NCBI GenBank assembly: GCA_028386065.3
Contig: JAKUCV010003316.1
Span: forward strand, 53,135-117,134
Direction of reading: 5' to 3'
Length of the DNA: 64,000 bases
DNA from: Turnera subulata
Taxonomy: Eukaryota > Streptophyta > Magnoliopsida > Malpighiales > Passifloraceae
Part shown: in pieces, positions 52,400-62,700 of the stretch
Position numbering within the stretch: the stretch's first letter is position 1
How the letters are laid out: each line of letters begins with the position of its first letter
Position numbers and translations under genes: made by a program
Notes under the pieces: generated by a model
What the model was told of the DNA's origin: nothing
What the model saw: the letters and a program-made list of their open reading frames with translations, nothing else
Databases searched by the model: none

Positions 52400-52700
52400 G
52401 CCAGGTACGTCTCGCTTTCTCCCTCATTCTGTTCTCTCTTTCTCCTCTCTCGTTCTCCTCTCTCGTTCTCCTCTCTCCTGCTCTGGCCTCTCCCGATATG
52501 ATCTCACTCTCTCTTCTTCCTCTCGTTCTCTTTTCCAATTATCCTATGCTTGTTCCTGCGTATAACTTCTTCATCTATCTTGTGCCGTCTCTTCTGCTGT
52601 TGTGTAGATTTGTGGGTGTGTCTGGTTATTGTTCTACTATAATTAGGTTTAGTAGTACGAATTGATTATTTATTTCGCTTCCATATGGGTTTTATTGTAG
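52400..52700 (+). other. Pyrimidine-rich leader of the Harbinger element
   Basis: Runs of TCTCC and CTCTCTCG, typical of a plant 5' untranslated region near a promoter; overlapping open frames encode S/L-rich chance peptides. No gene is claimed. Confidence 0.5.
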
Positions 52701-54130
52701 TGGATTGTGGTTTGCGTGCTTCGATTTACCCCAACATGCCCCGATCCCCAAATCAACATGAGCCCTAATTTAGAAATTCACTGTCAAGCATGAAATTAAT
52801 TGAAGTGTTGGGTCTAATATGTGTTTCTTTGCATTCATGTGAGTTAATTTGTGGCTTGCGTGCTTCGTTTTACCCCAACATGCCCCTATCCCCAAATCAA
52901 CATGTACCCTAATTTTGAAATTTACGGTGAAGCATGAAATTGATTGTGGTGTTGGGTCTGATACGTGTTTCTTTGCATTCATATGAGTTAATTTGTGGCT
53001 TGCGTGCTTCGATTTACCCCAAGATGCCCCGATCCCCAAATTAACATGAACCCTAATTTAGAAATTGACTGTCAAGCATGAAATTAATTGAAGTGTTGGG
53101 TCTAATATGTGTTTCTTTGCATTCATGTGAGTTAGTTTGTGGCTTGTGTGCTTCGATTTACCCCAACATGCCCCGATCCCCAAATCAACATGAACCCTAA
53201 TTTAGAAATTTACTGTGAAGCATGAAATTGATTGTGGTGTTGGGTCTGATACGATCTTTGCATTCATGTGAGTTAGTTTGTGGCTTGTGTGCTTCGATTT
53301 ACCCCAACATGCCCCGATCCCCAAATCAACATGAACCCTAATTTAGAAATTTACTGTGAAGCATGAAATTGATTGTGGTGTTGGGTCTGATACGTGTTTC
53401 TTTGCATTCATATGAGTTAATTTGTGGCTTGCATGCTTCGCCGATCCCCAAATAAACATGAACCCTAATTTAGAAATTGACTGTCAAGCATGAAATTAAT
53501 TGAAGTGTTGGGTGTAATATGTGTTTCTTTGCATTCATGTGAGCTAATTTGTGGCTTGCGTGCTTCGATTTACCCCATGATGCCCCGATCCCCAAATCAA
53601 CATGAACCCTAATTTAGAAATTCACTGTCAAGCATGAAATTAATTGAAGTGTTGGGTCTAATATGTGTTTCTTTGCATTCATATGAGTTAACTTATGGCT
53701 TGCATGCTTCGCCGATCCCCAAATGAACATGAACCCTAATTTAGAAATTGACTGTCAAGCATGAAATTAATTGAAGTGTTGGGTGTAATATGTGTTTCTT
53801 TGCATTCATGTGAGTTAATTTGTGGCTTGCGTGCTTCGATTTACCCCAAGATGCCCCGATCCCCAAATCAACATGAACCCTAATTTAGAAATTCACTGTC
53901 AAGCATGAAATTAATTGAAGTGTTGGGTCTAATATGTGTTTCTTTGCATTCATGTGAGTTAATTTGTGGCTTGTGTGCTTCGATTTACCCCAACATGCCC
54001 CAATCCCCCAATCAACATGAACCCTAATTTAGAAATTTATTGTGAAGCATGAAATTGATTGTGGTGTTGGGTCTGATACGTGTTGCTTTGCATTCATATG
54101 AGTTAATTTGTGGCTTGCGTGCTTCGATTG
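52700..54130 (+). repeat. Tandem repeat, about ten units of roughly 130-146 bp
   Basis: Unit landmarks: TTTGTGGCTTGCGTGCTTCG, TTTACCCCAACATGCCCCGA, AACATGAACCCTAATTTAGA, then AAGCATGAAATTAATTG and GTGTTGGGTCTAATATGTG. Copies recur at about 52709, 52850, 52996, 53138, 53280, 53424, 53553, 53693, 53822, 53966 and 54110. Some lack the ATTTACCCCAACATGCC part. Two sub-types (AATTAATTGAAG and AATTGATTGTGG) alternate. Confidence 0.88.
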
Positions 54131-54367
54131 GTGTAGTTGTAGTGAATTTCCAGTGTAGTTGAGCGTGATATGTTTATGTGTGGTAGATTGTTGGGAGTGC
54201 GTTTGTAATGTACTTATGTGCAACCTCACTCTAAACGGGCAACGTATATAGGCTGGAAACCGGATGTTGTGGCCTACTGGTCCAAAATGAGCCTAAGCTG
54301 ATGTACCACTAGGGAGACAAAGCCATATACGTGCCAATATTAGGGTGTGGTTGCCGCATCAGTCGTT

Positions 54368-54739
54368 CATTGAGCCTAAAATTCTGCTCTTTGTGTAAAC
54401 AGAACTGCTTTGAAAAAGGAAGTGAGTGCGAGGCATTGTGAAGAAAAGCTGAAATCAAGTTATATTGGGAAGTTAACAGAGGTATGTCTATCTATGACTT
54501 CTGTGAAATGATGTTGGTACATGTGTGTTCAGTTGACATATGGTGCTTATTTACATTGAGCCTAAAATTCTGCTCTTTGTGTAAACAGAACTGCTTTGAA
54601 AAAGGAAGTGAGTGCGAGGCATTGTGAAGAAAAGCTGAAATCAAGTTATATTGGGAAGTTAACAGAGGTATGTCTATCTATGACTTCTGTGAAATGATGT
54701 TGGTACATGTGTGTTCAGTTGACATATGGTGCTTATTTA
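54368..54739 (+). repeat. Exact 186-bp tandem duplication before the transposase
   Basis: 54368-54553 and 54554-54739 appear identical by eye (CATTGAGCCTAAAATTCTGC ... GGTGCTTATTTA). Each copy contains TTAACAGAGGTATGTC, a possible splice donor, so it may duplicate a leader exon. Confidence 0.85.
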
Positions 54740-54827
54740 TGTTTTTTGCTTTTTGTCCATGCTGTTCTGTATGGTGCATGCTGTAGTGTGTGTTTTCTCC
54801 TCCTCCTCTGCTTGTTATAGACTGAAT

Positions 54828-56126
54828 ATGAATCGTCGCGAACGTTCGATTATTGCTGCTGTGTTAGTGATTTGGTGGACCAACCTGCAATTGTTGTTGA
54901 GTTCTGCTGCATTTCTAGTTGCATACATACATAATGTGGGTTCAACGAATGAGAATAGGAGAGCTTTGAGGAATAGGACTTTTACAAGTTACGCAAGTAG
55001 ACGGGAAGTCATAGACTCATTGTGTAAGGCGTCTGACACCGACACTATAGACAACCTTAGGATGGACATGAATGCATTTGATAAGTTGTGTGAGCTACTT
55101 AGAGTTAAGGGTGGTCTTAAATCGAATGGTGCAGTAGAGGTAGAGGAGCAGGTTGTCATTTTCACACATATCCTTGCACACCACGAGAAAAATAGGGTAA
55201 TGCAGACTAGGTTCAGCAGATCAAGAGAGACAATAAGTAGGCATTTCCATGCAGTTTTGAAGGCTGTCATTATGGTGCAGAATGAGTTGTTAGTGAAACC
55301 AGAACCTGTTCCTGAGGATTGCAGTGATCATAGGTGGAAATGGTTCAAAGGGTGCTTAGGTGCATTAGATGGTTGCTACATAGATGTAACTGTTCCTGAT
55401 GCACAGAAGTCTAGGTATCGAAGTAGGAAGGGTCATATAGCAACTAATGTGCTAGGGGTATGTAACCGAGACATGAATTTCATTTATGTCTTTCCTGGAT
55501 GGGAGGGATCTGCAACTGATGCAAGGATCTTGCGTGACGTGGTTGGGAGAAGGAATGGACTACAAGTCCCTCAGGGTAGGTTTTTAATCATAGCATAGAA
55601 CATAAAATTGGCACATGTTAAAGTGATAGTTTAATTAATAGAGCATGTGATGATGTTTTAGGTAACTATTATTTGGTTGATGCTGGATATACCCATGGTC
55701 CTGGGTTTTTGGCCCCTTATAGGGGTGTGCGGTACCACTTGAGGGAGTGGGTGACAAGTGGTATCAGAATGCCGAGGAACCGCGAAGAGTTCTTCAATAT
55801 GAAGCATGCTATGGCAAGAAATGTCATCGAACGTGCTTTTGGGTTGCTTTTGGGCAATTCTTAGAAGCCCATGTTTTTACCCAATTGTAACTCAAGGTAG
55901 GATCATCATGGCATGTTGCTTGCTGCATAACTTCATTAGGGCCACCATGGCAGTTGATCCGGAAGAAAACACTCCAACTGATGACCCCGCCGCGGATGAA
56001 GATGATACAGAAGAGCCCCCTCAGTATGTTGAGGCCGTTTCTACAACTCCAGGGTGGAATGCAGAGGGTGATGACTTAGCGCAGCAGATGTATGATGATT
56101 GGAGAGCAAGTCATGCATGTAATTAG
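54828..56126 (+). pseudogene. PIF/Harbinger transposase (DDE), frameshifted
   Basis: Exon 1 starts at the ATG of MNRRERSI (54828; an upstream ATG in frame at 54738 is possible) and ends at 55575; an 86-nt GT...AG intron follows, and exon 2 begins at 55662, phase kept. Motifs: FSRSRETISRHFHAVLKAV (helix-turn-helix), GALDGCYIDV (first D), YYLVDAGYTHG (second D), RNVIERAFGLL (E). Just after the E block, near 55850, the frame shifts; the C-terminal part (WAILRSPCFYP and CCLLHNFIRATM) runs in the next frame to 56126. The catalytic triad is in the first frame but the last helix region is not, so it is probably inactive. The enzyme would cut and paste the element. Confidence 0.9.
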
Positions 56127-56412
56127 ACATGCTTTGTTACATTTAAACAATTTTCCACATTAACTGTATTGAATATTTCTGCGGAGTTAATAATTGTGCC
56201 CTAAAACAATAATTCAATTTTCTGCCTCATAGAACTGTATTAGATTGTTTGTATAATTGACTGTAATTGGTAGTTGGATTGGTTGACTGTGTAATTTACT
56301 GTGTGCTTGATTGTTGGATTAATTAATTGTGTAATTAGATGAGTGATTGTTTAATTGTTTCTGCCATGTGTTGGATGTGTATGTATGGTTTATATTTGTG
56401 CATAGAGTACCG
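56127..56412 (+). other. Spacer between transposase and Myb-like gene
   Basis: AT-rich; TTGTGCATAG just before the ATG at 56413 could be a splice acceptor of a leader intron. No coding frame is supported. Confidence 0.5.
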
Positions 56413-57408
56413 ATGGGAGACAGGAGGGTGTGGTCCGATGCTGAGGTCGATGCGTTTGTCGACATCCTGGAGGAGCTGGTTGTTGAGGGGCAGATGGTGG
56501 ATGTTGGGTCCTTCCGACCTGGATCCATCACCCAGATTGTGACGAGGATGAATGCCAAGTTCCCCACTGCCAGTTTTAATGCCAACCATGTCTGCAACAA
56601 GATGAAGAGGTTCAAGGCTAAGTTTTTTGCTGCTGCGGACATGGCCAACACAAGCGGCTTCGGCTGGAATTCTGAGAAGTTCTGTGTCGAAGTGGATGCC
56701 CAGAACATCCTCGATGCATATCTGAAGGTAAGTTTGGTTTCTCTGGTTCCCTAAGCTTGCTTTTTGTTGTTCTGTTTTATTTCAATATGCATCTGTCCCG
56801 CTGTATTGAATGGAATATGTTTTTTGCTGCAGAAATATCCTAGCCGGGAGTATGTTTGTGGGAGAGCCTTCCCTCAATTCCCAAAGCTGCAACGAATATT
56901 TGGTCGTGATAGGGCCACGGGAGAATATGCAGAAACTCCGGCTGATGCCTTGCAGAATATGCAGCAGGAGATGCAGCAGGAGGAGGTGGGAGACATCACT
57001 GGAGATTCTGCACAGGCACCCACTGCCAGCATGGGCACCACTGGAGCCGCACTCGGTGGTGGCGCCGCATCCTCTTCCGCGGCACCACCAGATGCGTCCA
57101 TGGCATCCGGCTCACAGGGGAGCAAGAAGAGGAAGGCCCAGGCCAATGATGCTCTGTGGGCTCTGACTGATGCCATTTGCAGTGGGTTTGAGAAGGCGTG
57201 CATGCATCTAGGTGACATTGCAGCAGCCATTCGAGGGAAAGATTCGCCCCGTGCTTTGGGAGAGGAGCTGAGGAAGATGGGGATTACTACACTTGATGTG
57301 ATTCAGGTTGTGAAGGCAATGGGGCGTCAACCCGAGTATGCCAACTATTTCTGGGAGCTGGAACCCGAGCAACGCATTCAGTTAGTCGCCAGCCTGCTTG
57401 GGAAGTGA
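56413..57408 (+). CDS. Myb/SANT-like DNA-binding protein of the Harbinger element
   Basis: Two exons: 56413-56727 and 56833-57408, with a 105-nt GT...AG intron (AAG|GTAAGT, CTGCAG|A), phase 0 on both sides; 296 residues, no stops. Residues 6-105 (RRVWSDAEVDAFVDILEELV, FNANHVCNKMKRFKAKF, SGFGWNSEKFCVEV) form a Myb/SANT-like domain as in the Harbinger accessory protein, which binds the element ends and brings the transposase into the nucleus. The middle is A/S/G-rich with a basic KKRKAQ nuclear signal; the tail (MGITTLDVIQVVKAMGRQPE, FWELEPEQR) is helical. Start chosen for the conserved MGDRRVW. It appears intact although the transposase is broken. Confidence 0.9.
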
Positions 57409-57912
57409 AGTTTGTAGGGGGTGTAGTAGTTGCTGCCGTTTTTGATGCAGTCTTGCCTTTTGGTACATATGACAGTAGCCTACTGACTAGTTAGCAGCTT
57501 AGGAACTAACCCACTCCGCAGTTTAGAAGCTTATAAATGCTTTTATAGTCATCTGTGCTATGCAATTTTGGATATTCTCGGCTAGTAAGTCATGGCATGA
57601 TGCATTTTGTAAGTATTGGGTACATGTACTAGGTTATTTCTCTGGATGCTTCTCCTTGTGTGGTATGATTGCTTTAGGTAATGAATGAATTATTGCTTGG
57701 CAGTTCTGACCAGCAGTATTCTATATGTTTGTTGCCATTATTTTTCATGTAATTGCTAGTTTGGTAAGTTGCTATGTTGAACATGCTTGCTTCATTTTTT
57801 CTTCTGATGGTAGCTGTGTCTAAGTGTATATGGTTGGATTGAAGTTGTCTTGTGGTTGTTCGTGTTATTGGTGTTGTAACATGATTTGGGCATGTGTAGG
57901 TGTGACCCATAG
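57409..57912 (+). other. Spacer upstream of the third Harbinger reading frame
   Basis: T-rich, no conserved frame. It should contain the 3' end of the Myb-like gene and the first exon of the next frame, neither of which can be placed from sequence alone. Confidence 0.5.
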
Positions 57913-58283
57913 GCAAATATAAGTATTATGTTGTCTATAACGGGAGACGCAATGGTGTTTACGACAATTGGGACGAGGTTAAGCTGCAAATTGATTCCTT
58001 TCTGCATGCCAAATTCAAAGGTTTCAAAACCTTACAGGAAGTAGAAGTTGCGTATGTGTTAATCGAGCAACGATGGGTACGTGACAATGCACATATTTTC
58101 GATGACACTCCATCAAATCCGAGCGCAAATGCGGGTGTGCCCTCATATATGCGAATGCCTAGGACCAATTTTCAGGACATGGGAGTTGCTTTGGATGCTC
58201 ATGTGAAGTATATAGACTTGCTCAAAATGGCATTTGGGTTTGTCTTAGCATTAGTTGTCATGGCCATTGTGAAGAATTTGTAA
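57913..58283 (+). CDS. Third Harbinger frame: RNase H1/viroplasmin-type hybrid-binding domain plus membrane segment
   Basis: An open frame begins after CCCATAG (possible splice acceptor; TGA lies in frame just upstream at 57903) and runs to the stop at 58281. About 123 residues. YKYYVVYNGRRNGVYDNWDE, then FKGFKTLQEVEVAY, follow the pattern of the N-terminal hybrid-binding domain of RNase H1, also found in caulimovirus viroplasmin (Y-V-V..GR..GVY..W.E, F.GFKT..EA). A linker is P/N-rich; the last 21 residues (LLKMAFGFVLALVVMAIV) look like a membrane anchor. No RNase H catalytic domain. No start codon is visible in the exon, so a first exon is missing or unplaced. The role is unknown; capture from a host gene is possible. 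Confidence 0.6.
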
Positions 58284-58814
58284 TCACTAACAAAGAGTTA
58301 GTTGAATTCGTTATCTGTACCTTTTTATTAAGTTACAACTTATCCAATCTGTGTACTGTAACAATATTTCACCAACTTTCGGATGTTTGGGGATCGGAAG
58401 AGAACGTTAAATCATCCATATATTTAAAATGGAAAGTGAGAGTTAATTACCAATTAATCTTGTTATATTCAAGTATATCCGTTTTCATATTACCTAATTT
58501 ATCCATATAATTTCATTACAGAGGATGAGTAATGGAAACATCCGTAACCAAAAAATTGTCTAAGAGTTGTGCGAACAGTAGCGGTTTCCAAGGGTTTTGA
58601 GTTAATTTTTTTTTACAACAAATTTTAATGGCAAATACATTGTCACATACACAAAATGATCGTATCAATAAATAAAATATTGGTTTTTCATCTTACAAAC
58701 CTTCATTACCTCTTAAAATACTGTTCATTCTATACTTAACCACTTTGCCCAGCACCAAGGGCAATTTGGACATTACTGCATTTAGTCCCGAGGTCTGTAC
58801 AGCCAACCAAACAT

Positions 58815-58858
58815 GATTTAGTACATCAGTCCTAATCTCTGTCCACTAAACCAAACGC
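58815..58858 (-). repeat. Right terminal inverted repeat of the Harbinger element
   Basis: Read on the minus strand: GCGTTTGGTTTAGTGGACAG, then AGATTAGGACTGATG. Compared with the left end it lacks AGGGT at the tip. TTA follows at 58859-58861. Confidence 0.7.
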
Positions 58859-59200
58859 TTAATTGGACAGGACAAAATGAGGGCAAGCACCACTACTATG
58901 TCCGACCATCCCGCAACTACTACAGATTTGAGATAAACTCTCACAAATACATAACCTGAATCCTTTCTCCTTCCACAATAACAGTCCCTTTTAATAGTTT
59001 AGTAAAACCAATTGAAACCACAAACCTCACAAATTTGCCCCTTCCAAAGTTTCTTGTATGCATATCAATCTTAACGGTAATCCTGTTTAGTTCTTTGTTG
59101 TAGGTAAGTGGAGCCTTGACTTGGTGATACTCGGTCCACTAAATTTCTAGACCATCATCATAACTAAAGTTATTTTATCACATAAATGACTTACTTTTGG
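58859..59200 (-). pseudogene. L1-type LINE ORF1, RNA-binding and zinc-knuckle region (segment 5)
   Basis: On the minus strand: NRITVKIDMHTRNFGRGKFVR (the IG..VKVD.NT...RG.FAR block of plant L1 ORF1), VIVEGERIQVMY, a stop, then CSSCGMVGHSSGAC, a perfect C-x2-C-x4-H-x4-C zinc knuckle at about 58883-58925. This sits directly against the Harbinger right end, and ORF1 resumes at 52126. It is the 5'-most part of the LINE that can be recognised. Confidence 0.82.
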
Positions 59201-59259
59201 TATTAGTAAAGTATCATGTGAACAATGGCGGAGCTAGACAAAAGTTTGAGAGGCGCCTG

Positions 59260-59579
59260 CCACCGGGGGTGGTGGCCCAGCGGTAAAGCCTTTAGCCTGC
59301 CATCTCTAGGACTCGGGTTCGAGTTCCGGCGCTTCCATTCAAGCCCCATAATAGTGTGATATGGCTGAATATGGCCCTCCACACTGTGGGGTGGTGGCCG
59401 TTGAGCCCGGGGTCCCCCCGACACTAAGACGTGTAGCAGGCGAGGGTGTCCGCTGGTGCCCCGGTGGGCGGTCTCTCCTATGAGGAGGGTCTAATGTCAG
59501 GATGTAACCAGTATTGACTGGGACCTGGACCGACGGGGCTATGACGACACCACTAATGCCTTTTTTTTGTCGAAAAAGA
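59260..59579 (+). mobile_element. tRNA-derived SINE
   Basis: Pol III box A TGGCCCAGCGG at 59272 and box B GGGTTCGAGTTCC at 59315 have the spacing of a tRNA head. A unique body follows and it ends in a T run (59561-59568). Flanking AAAAGTTTGAGAGGC.GCC and AAAAGTTTAAGAGACGGCC look like a target duplication of about 18 bp with a few mismatches. Plant SINEs move with LINE machinery. It is not a tRNA gene because the 3' half of the cloverleaf is absent. Confidence 0.82.
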
Positions 59580-59920
59580 AAAAGTTTAAGAGACGGCCAA
59601 TATAATTTTTTCCCCCAATAATATGGACCTAAGAGAGACCAAATGTAAATTGCAATAGGTCTCAAATAAGAAAATCAAAAATTTAGCCCCTAGCCCTCCT
59701 CCACTGCATGTGAACGCAAACTAGGCTCTCCCGGACAAATATTATAGAACAATAATTGAAAGTTTATATCACATACAAAATTTATAATTAAAAAAAAAAA
59801 GTTGAACTAACTTCTCATACAACAAACTTATATAACATTTGCATCCAGTGAACCAACAAATGCTTTCGTCACTATAAGGGATGATAACATAGGTGTTGCA
59901 CTCCTCGTCTTGTTTCTCTA
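59580..59920 (+). other. No feature recognised
   Basis: AT-rich sequence between the SINE and a Copia remnant; no frame, inverted ends or familiar motif. Confidence 0.5.
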
Positions 59921-60216
59921 AATGATGAAGAAGTTGATAGAGGAACTGAAGTTATCCCAAAACAACAAATTGTCTCTTTATTGTGACAACAAAGCCGTTA
60001 TTAATATAATCCACAATCCTATTCAACATGATCGAACGAAGCATATTCAGATTAATCGGCACTTCATCAAGGAGAAGTTAATATATGGAGTTCTTGACAT
60101 TTTTCATGTCTCTTAGAACAATCAATTGGCTGATGTTTTTACGAAAAGACTTGACAACAAGACTTGTCTTCAGTTAGTTTCCAAGTTAGGAATATGTGAT
60201 ATCTTTGCACCAACTT
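59921..60216 (+). pseudogene. Copia RNase H, C-terminal remnant
   Basis: Reads MMKKLIEELKLSQ, LYCDNKAVINIIHNPIQHDR and IQINRHFIKEKL, then NNQLADVFTKRLDN and SKLGICDIFAPT before a polypurine tract: the standard end of Copia pol. A stop follows FHVS. It is a 5'-truncated copy, less related to the element at 29422. Confidence 0.87.
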
Positions 60217-60225
60217 GAGGGGGAG

Positions 60226-60377
60226 TGTTGACCGCCATAAAAATTAAAAAAGAAAAAATAACTTTACTTGGAGTATAAGTTTAGGATTCCTAGTTTTAAT
60301 AGTATTATACTTGTATAAATAGTGGTGTATGTTTACCCTATGTATTATTAGAAAATCGTTTCACAAAAATCTTCACA
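60226..60377 (+). repeat. Short 3' LTR of the second Copia remnant (152 bp)
   Basis: TGTTGACCGCC follows the tract TGAGGGGGAG and it ends TCTTCACA, where a DC1 coding frame begins on the other strand. TATAAATA at 60314 is a TATA box. The 5' part of the element is missing. Confidence 0.65.
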
Positions 60378-60932
60378 TTTAAAAATCCGAGTTGCACTTT
60401 GAGCAATTAGGAGATGTTGGGGATGGTATAGATGCTGTATATGTATTGGTTTGTCACTACATGATTCATGAAAAATTTTGTAGCAATGGAAACAAGCATA
60501 TGCTATATCATAGACAGGGATGATACATGCATGGCAAACAAGAAGCTCATCAAACGTGCAAGTGACGGGTGTCAATTTATGATCATGGATGGAATCAACA
60601 ATCGTATTTTTGCTACTTTGCGAATTTTGGAACTGATGGAGTGTTAAAGAAGAACCACATTTTATATCAAGCTCAAAAGGACATTCCTGACATTTGTAGC
60701 CATCGGTGAAGGAAACATGTAGGCATCCATCACAAAAGATGGGTTTGATGTAATCTGAGGGATAGATCGCAAGGAGATGCTGAGGGTGGAGAGGATGTTT
60801 TATTTGAAGTGGCAACTCAGCGCAAAGTTTGTGGTAATGAATGTTGCAAAATTTGCTGATGTAGTATGGTGAATAATGCACTTGGGCTTTGCACCCGTCA
60901 CAGACTATCTTAAGATATGTTGCAAAACCCGT
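60378..60932 (-). pseudogene. DC1-domain (Cys/His-rich) protein fragment
   Basis: The open frame has the divergent C1 pattern: VCDGCKAQVH, FCNIHYHKLCAELP, HPLHPQHLL, FCDGCLHVSFTDGYKCQECPFELDIKC, HDHKLTPVT, CHACIIPVYDIAYACFHCYKIFHESCS and HPQHLLI. That is about two and a half repeats; plant DC1 proteins usually have many more and several hundred residues. A stop precedes the frame at 60933-60935, and downstream it runs into the Copia LTR at 60377 (the last dozen or so codons are LTR). So it is a gene remnant truncated on at least one side. Full members bind zinc and are linked to stress signalling. Confidence 0.82.
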
Positions 60933-60938
60933 TTAAAA

Positions 60939-62700
60939 TTCCGCCATAAGGAACAAAGCTCATTCCTTCACTGTAGCAACAAACCAATATAGAAGAAAAT
61001 AGAAACATAACAAAATTCCAACACCTTCAGTCACCTAGACAAAAAATACTTGAAGGACGGGAGCAGAGTATAGACCTCAACCACAACCTAGGACGCGGCG
61101 ACGACAACATAACCTATTCCAAGTAAACAAAAGCAGAAACCATCATCACAATCTCAAAGCTTCAGATGCAAAACCATACTGAACCATATAGACCATATGA
61201 GCTAGAGAGAGAAATAACAAGAAGGAAAACCAGAGTAAGCCCACTGTTGCGCTCTCCCGAATCGAGTACTTGCTCCTTGTTTCAACTGAAGCACAGACAA
61301 CTAACTTCACAGATATTCCAAATTTATGCAAACCAACAAAACAATTATTAGGGCGTTTCAAGGACTCCCTTCATTATTGCTAACAAGTTTCCTTGTAAAA
61401 CCAATGCAGAAATCCTGAAAAAGAAGGCAACAATGTCACATTTTATGTCCAACTTGAAGGCATGAGATAATTATAGTCAATAGTAGGAGGGGAAGAACAA
61501 CAGGGACCAAAACTTCTCAAAGTCCTAACAAATTAGTATGAGAACAAACCAGGATTCCACCAACACCGAAACCATGTCAACTCAAGGCAGAAACCTTCCT
61601 GCAATCCATACACATGACAAGTCATAGGAGGAAATTATACCTAACGTAAATTTTACCCCAAAAAAATGAGGGAGAGAAACCAGGCTCAAACAAACTCAGG
61701 CAGAATTGGGTGCCCCACATCTCTACCTATTGCAGAATCAGGCCTTGGATGCTGAAGCATTTAAAAGCACAAAACACAGACTCGCAACGAATACTTGATG
61801 CACATGAAATATGCATAGTTTTAGGCATGATTTTAGATGTATTTTACTCTCAATTTATCATGATTTTATGTCTTACTTTGCATTATTTCATCATATTTAC
61901 TTTGCATTATATCATCATATTCCCTTAAATTCCATCCCTTACTGTATGATTAGTGATTTCAGGTGCATTTTGAAGGATTTCTAGTGATTTTATTGGAGAA
62001 TTCGAAGAAATAGCCTCTGGCACAGCATGAGCCTGTTTCGAGCCTTTTGTTCATTGCAGCATCAGTGAAAGGCCATGAATGCCCCTCCACTCACGAGTTA
62101 TCCACTCGATTTCACCTCCTTCGCCTTGATCCACGAAGCCATCACGCCACTCCATCAATCTCAAAAAGAATTGAATTCAATTACACAAAAAAATGGGAAG
62201 AAATCGCATACAGCCTCAGGCACAGGCCCAGCACAGGCTCAGCCTGTGGAATATGCAGATGACCAGAACGCGAAGAAAAGAATATTAAACTCAGCCACTT
62301 GCAGAACTTTCAACTCTGCAATCATGACCTGAGCGACTCAGAAGACTTTAAGCATGGGAAAGAGGAGATAATCATCACACCCAAAGAATTTAACAATTAA
62401 AGAACCATTATCCTCTGCCTAAGTCTTCTAAAATCTGCAGATTTGCAGATTTCACCCATTCGGCATACCTCCCATGGTGCCTTATCTCGAGAAGCAAGAT
62501 GGGCAACTAAAGCTCAACTTGCCCAACTGCCATACCTTCCAGCACGTGGGAGAAGAGAGAAGAAGAGGATCTGAGCATATAAAAAAGAAGAAGGAAGGAA
62601 GAAGAAGGGGGGAAGAACCCATCGATAAAATACCCTTAACTTGCAGAAGTTCTTGGAACAAAAGGGTTAAAGGGGATACACGATTCTGCAGCCTTTTCTA
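60939..62700 (+). other. No gene recognised
   Basis: Read in all frames, the stretch has only short unpatterned frames. 61790-62000 (ATTTTACTCTCAATTTATCATG and CATTTTGAAGGATTTCTAGTG-like words) resembles LTR-type DNA but no boundary pair was found. 62580-62620 is a GAAGAAG-rich simple stretch. Confidence 0.5.

Larger units (their letters stand above)
52127..58858 (+). mobile_element. PIF/Harbinger transposon with three reading frames (about 6.7 kb)
   Basis: The left end reads TTA then AGGGTGCGTTTGG and GGGACAGGGACGGG; the right end reads CTGTCCACTAAACCAAACGC then TTA. GCGTTTGG and the GGACAG(G/A)GA block are shared inverted ends, though the right end lacks the outer few bases. TTA is the PIF target duplication. 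Independent support: the two flanks are successive parts of the same LINE ORF1. Inside are a transposase, a Myb/SANT-like protein and a third frame with a hybrid-binding-like domain, all plus strand, behind about 2.6 kb of repeat-rich leader. Confidence 0.85.

Noticed and set aside
52770..54229. Minus-strand frames with HASHKLTHMNAKKH repeats
   Set aside because: They are the translation of the tandem repeat in the Harbinger leader.
59272..59330. A tRNA gene at the box A/box B pair
   Set aside because: The 3' half of the cloverleaf and the acceptor pairing are missing, and a SINE body with T tail and target duplication surrounds it.
61146..61361. A 71-codon minus-strand frame and its plus-strand partner
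   Set aside because: No domain, no splice or promoter context, composition ordinary for non-coding DNA.
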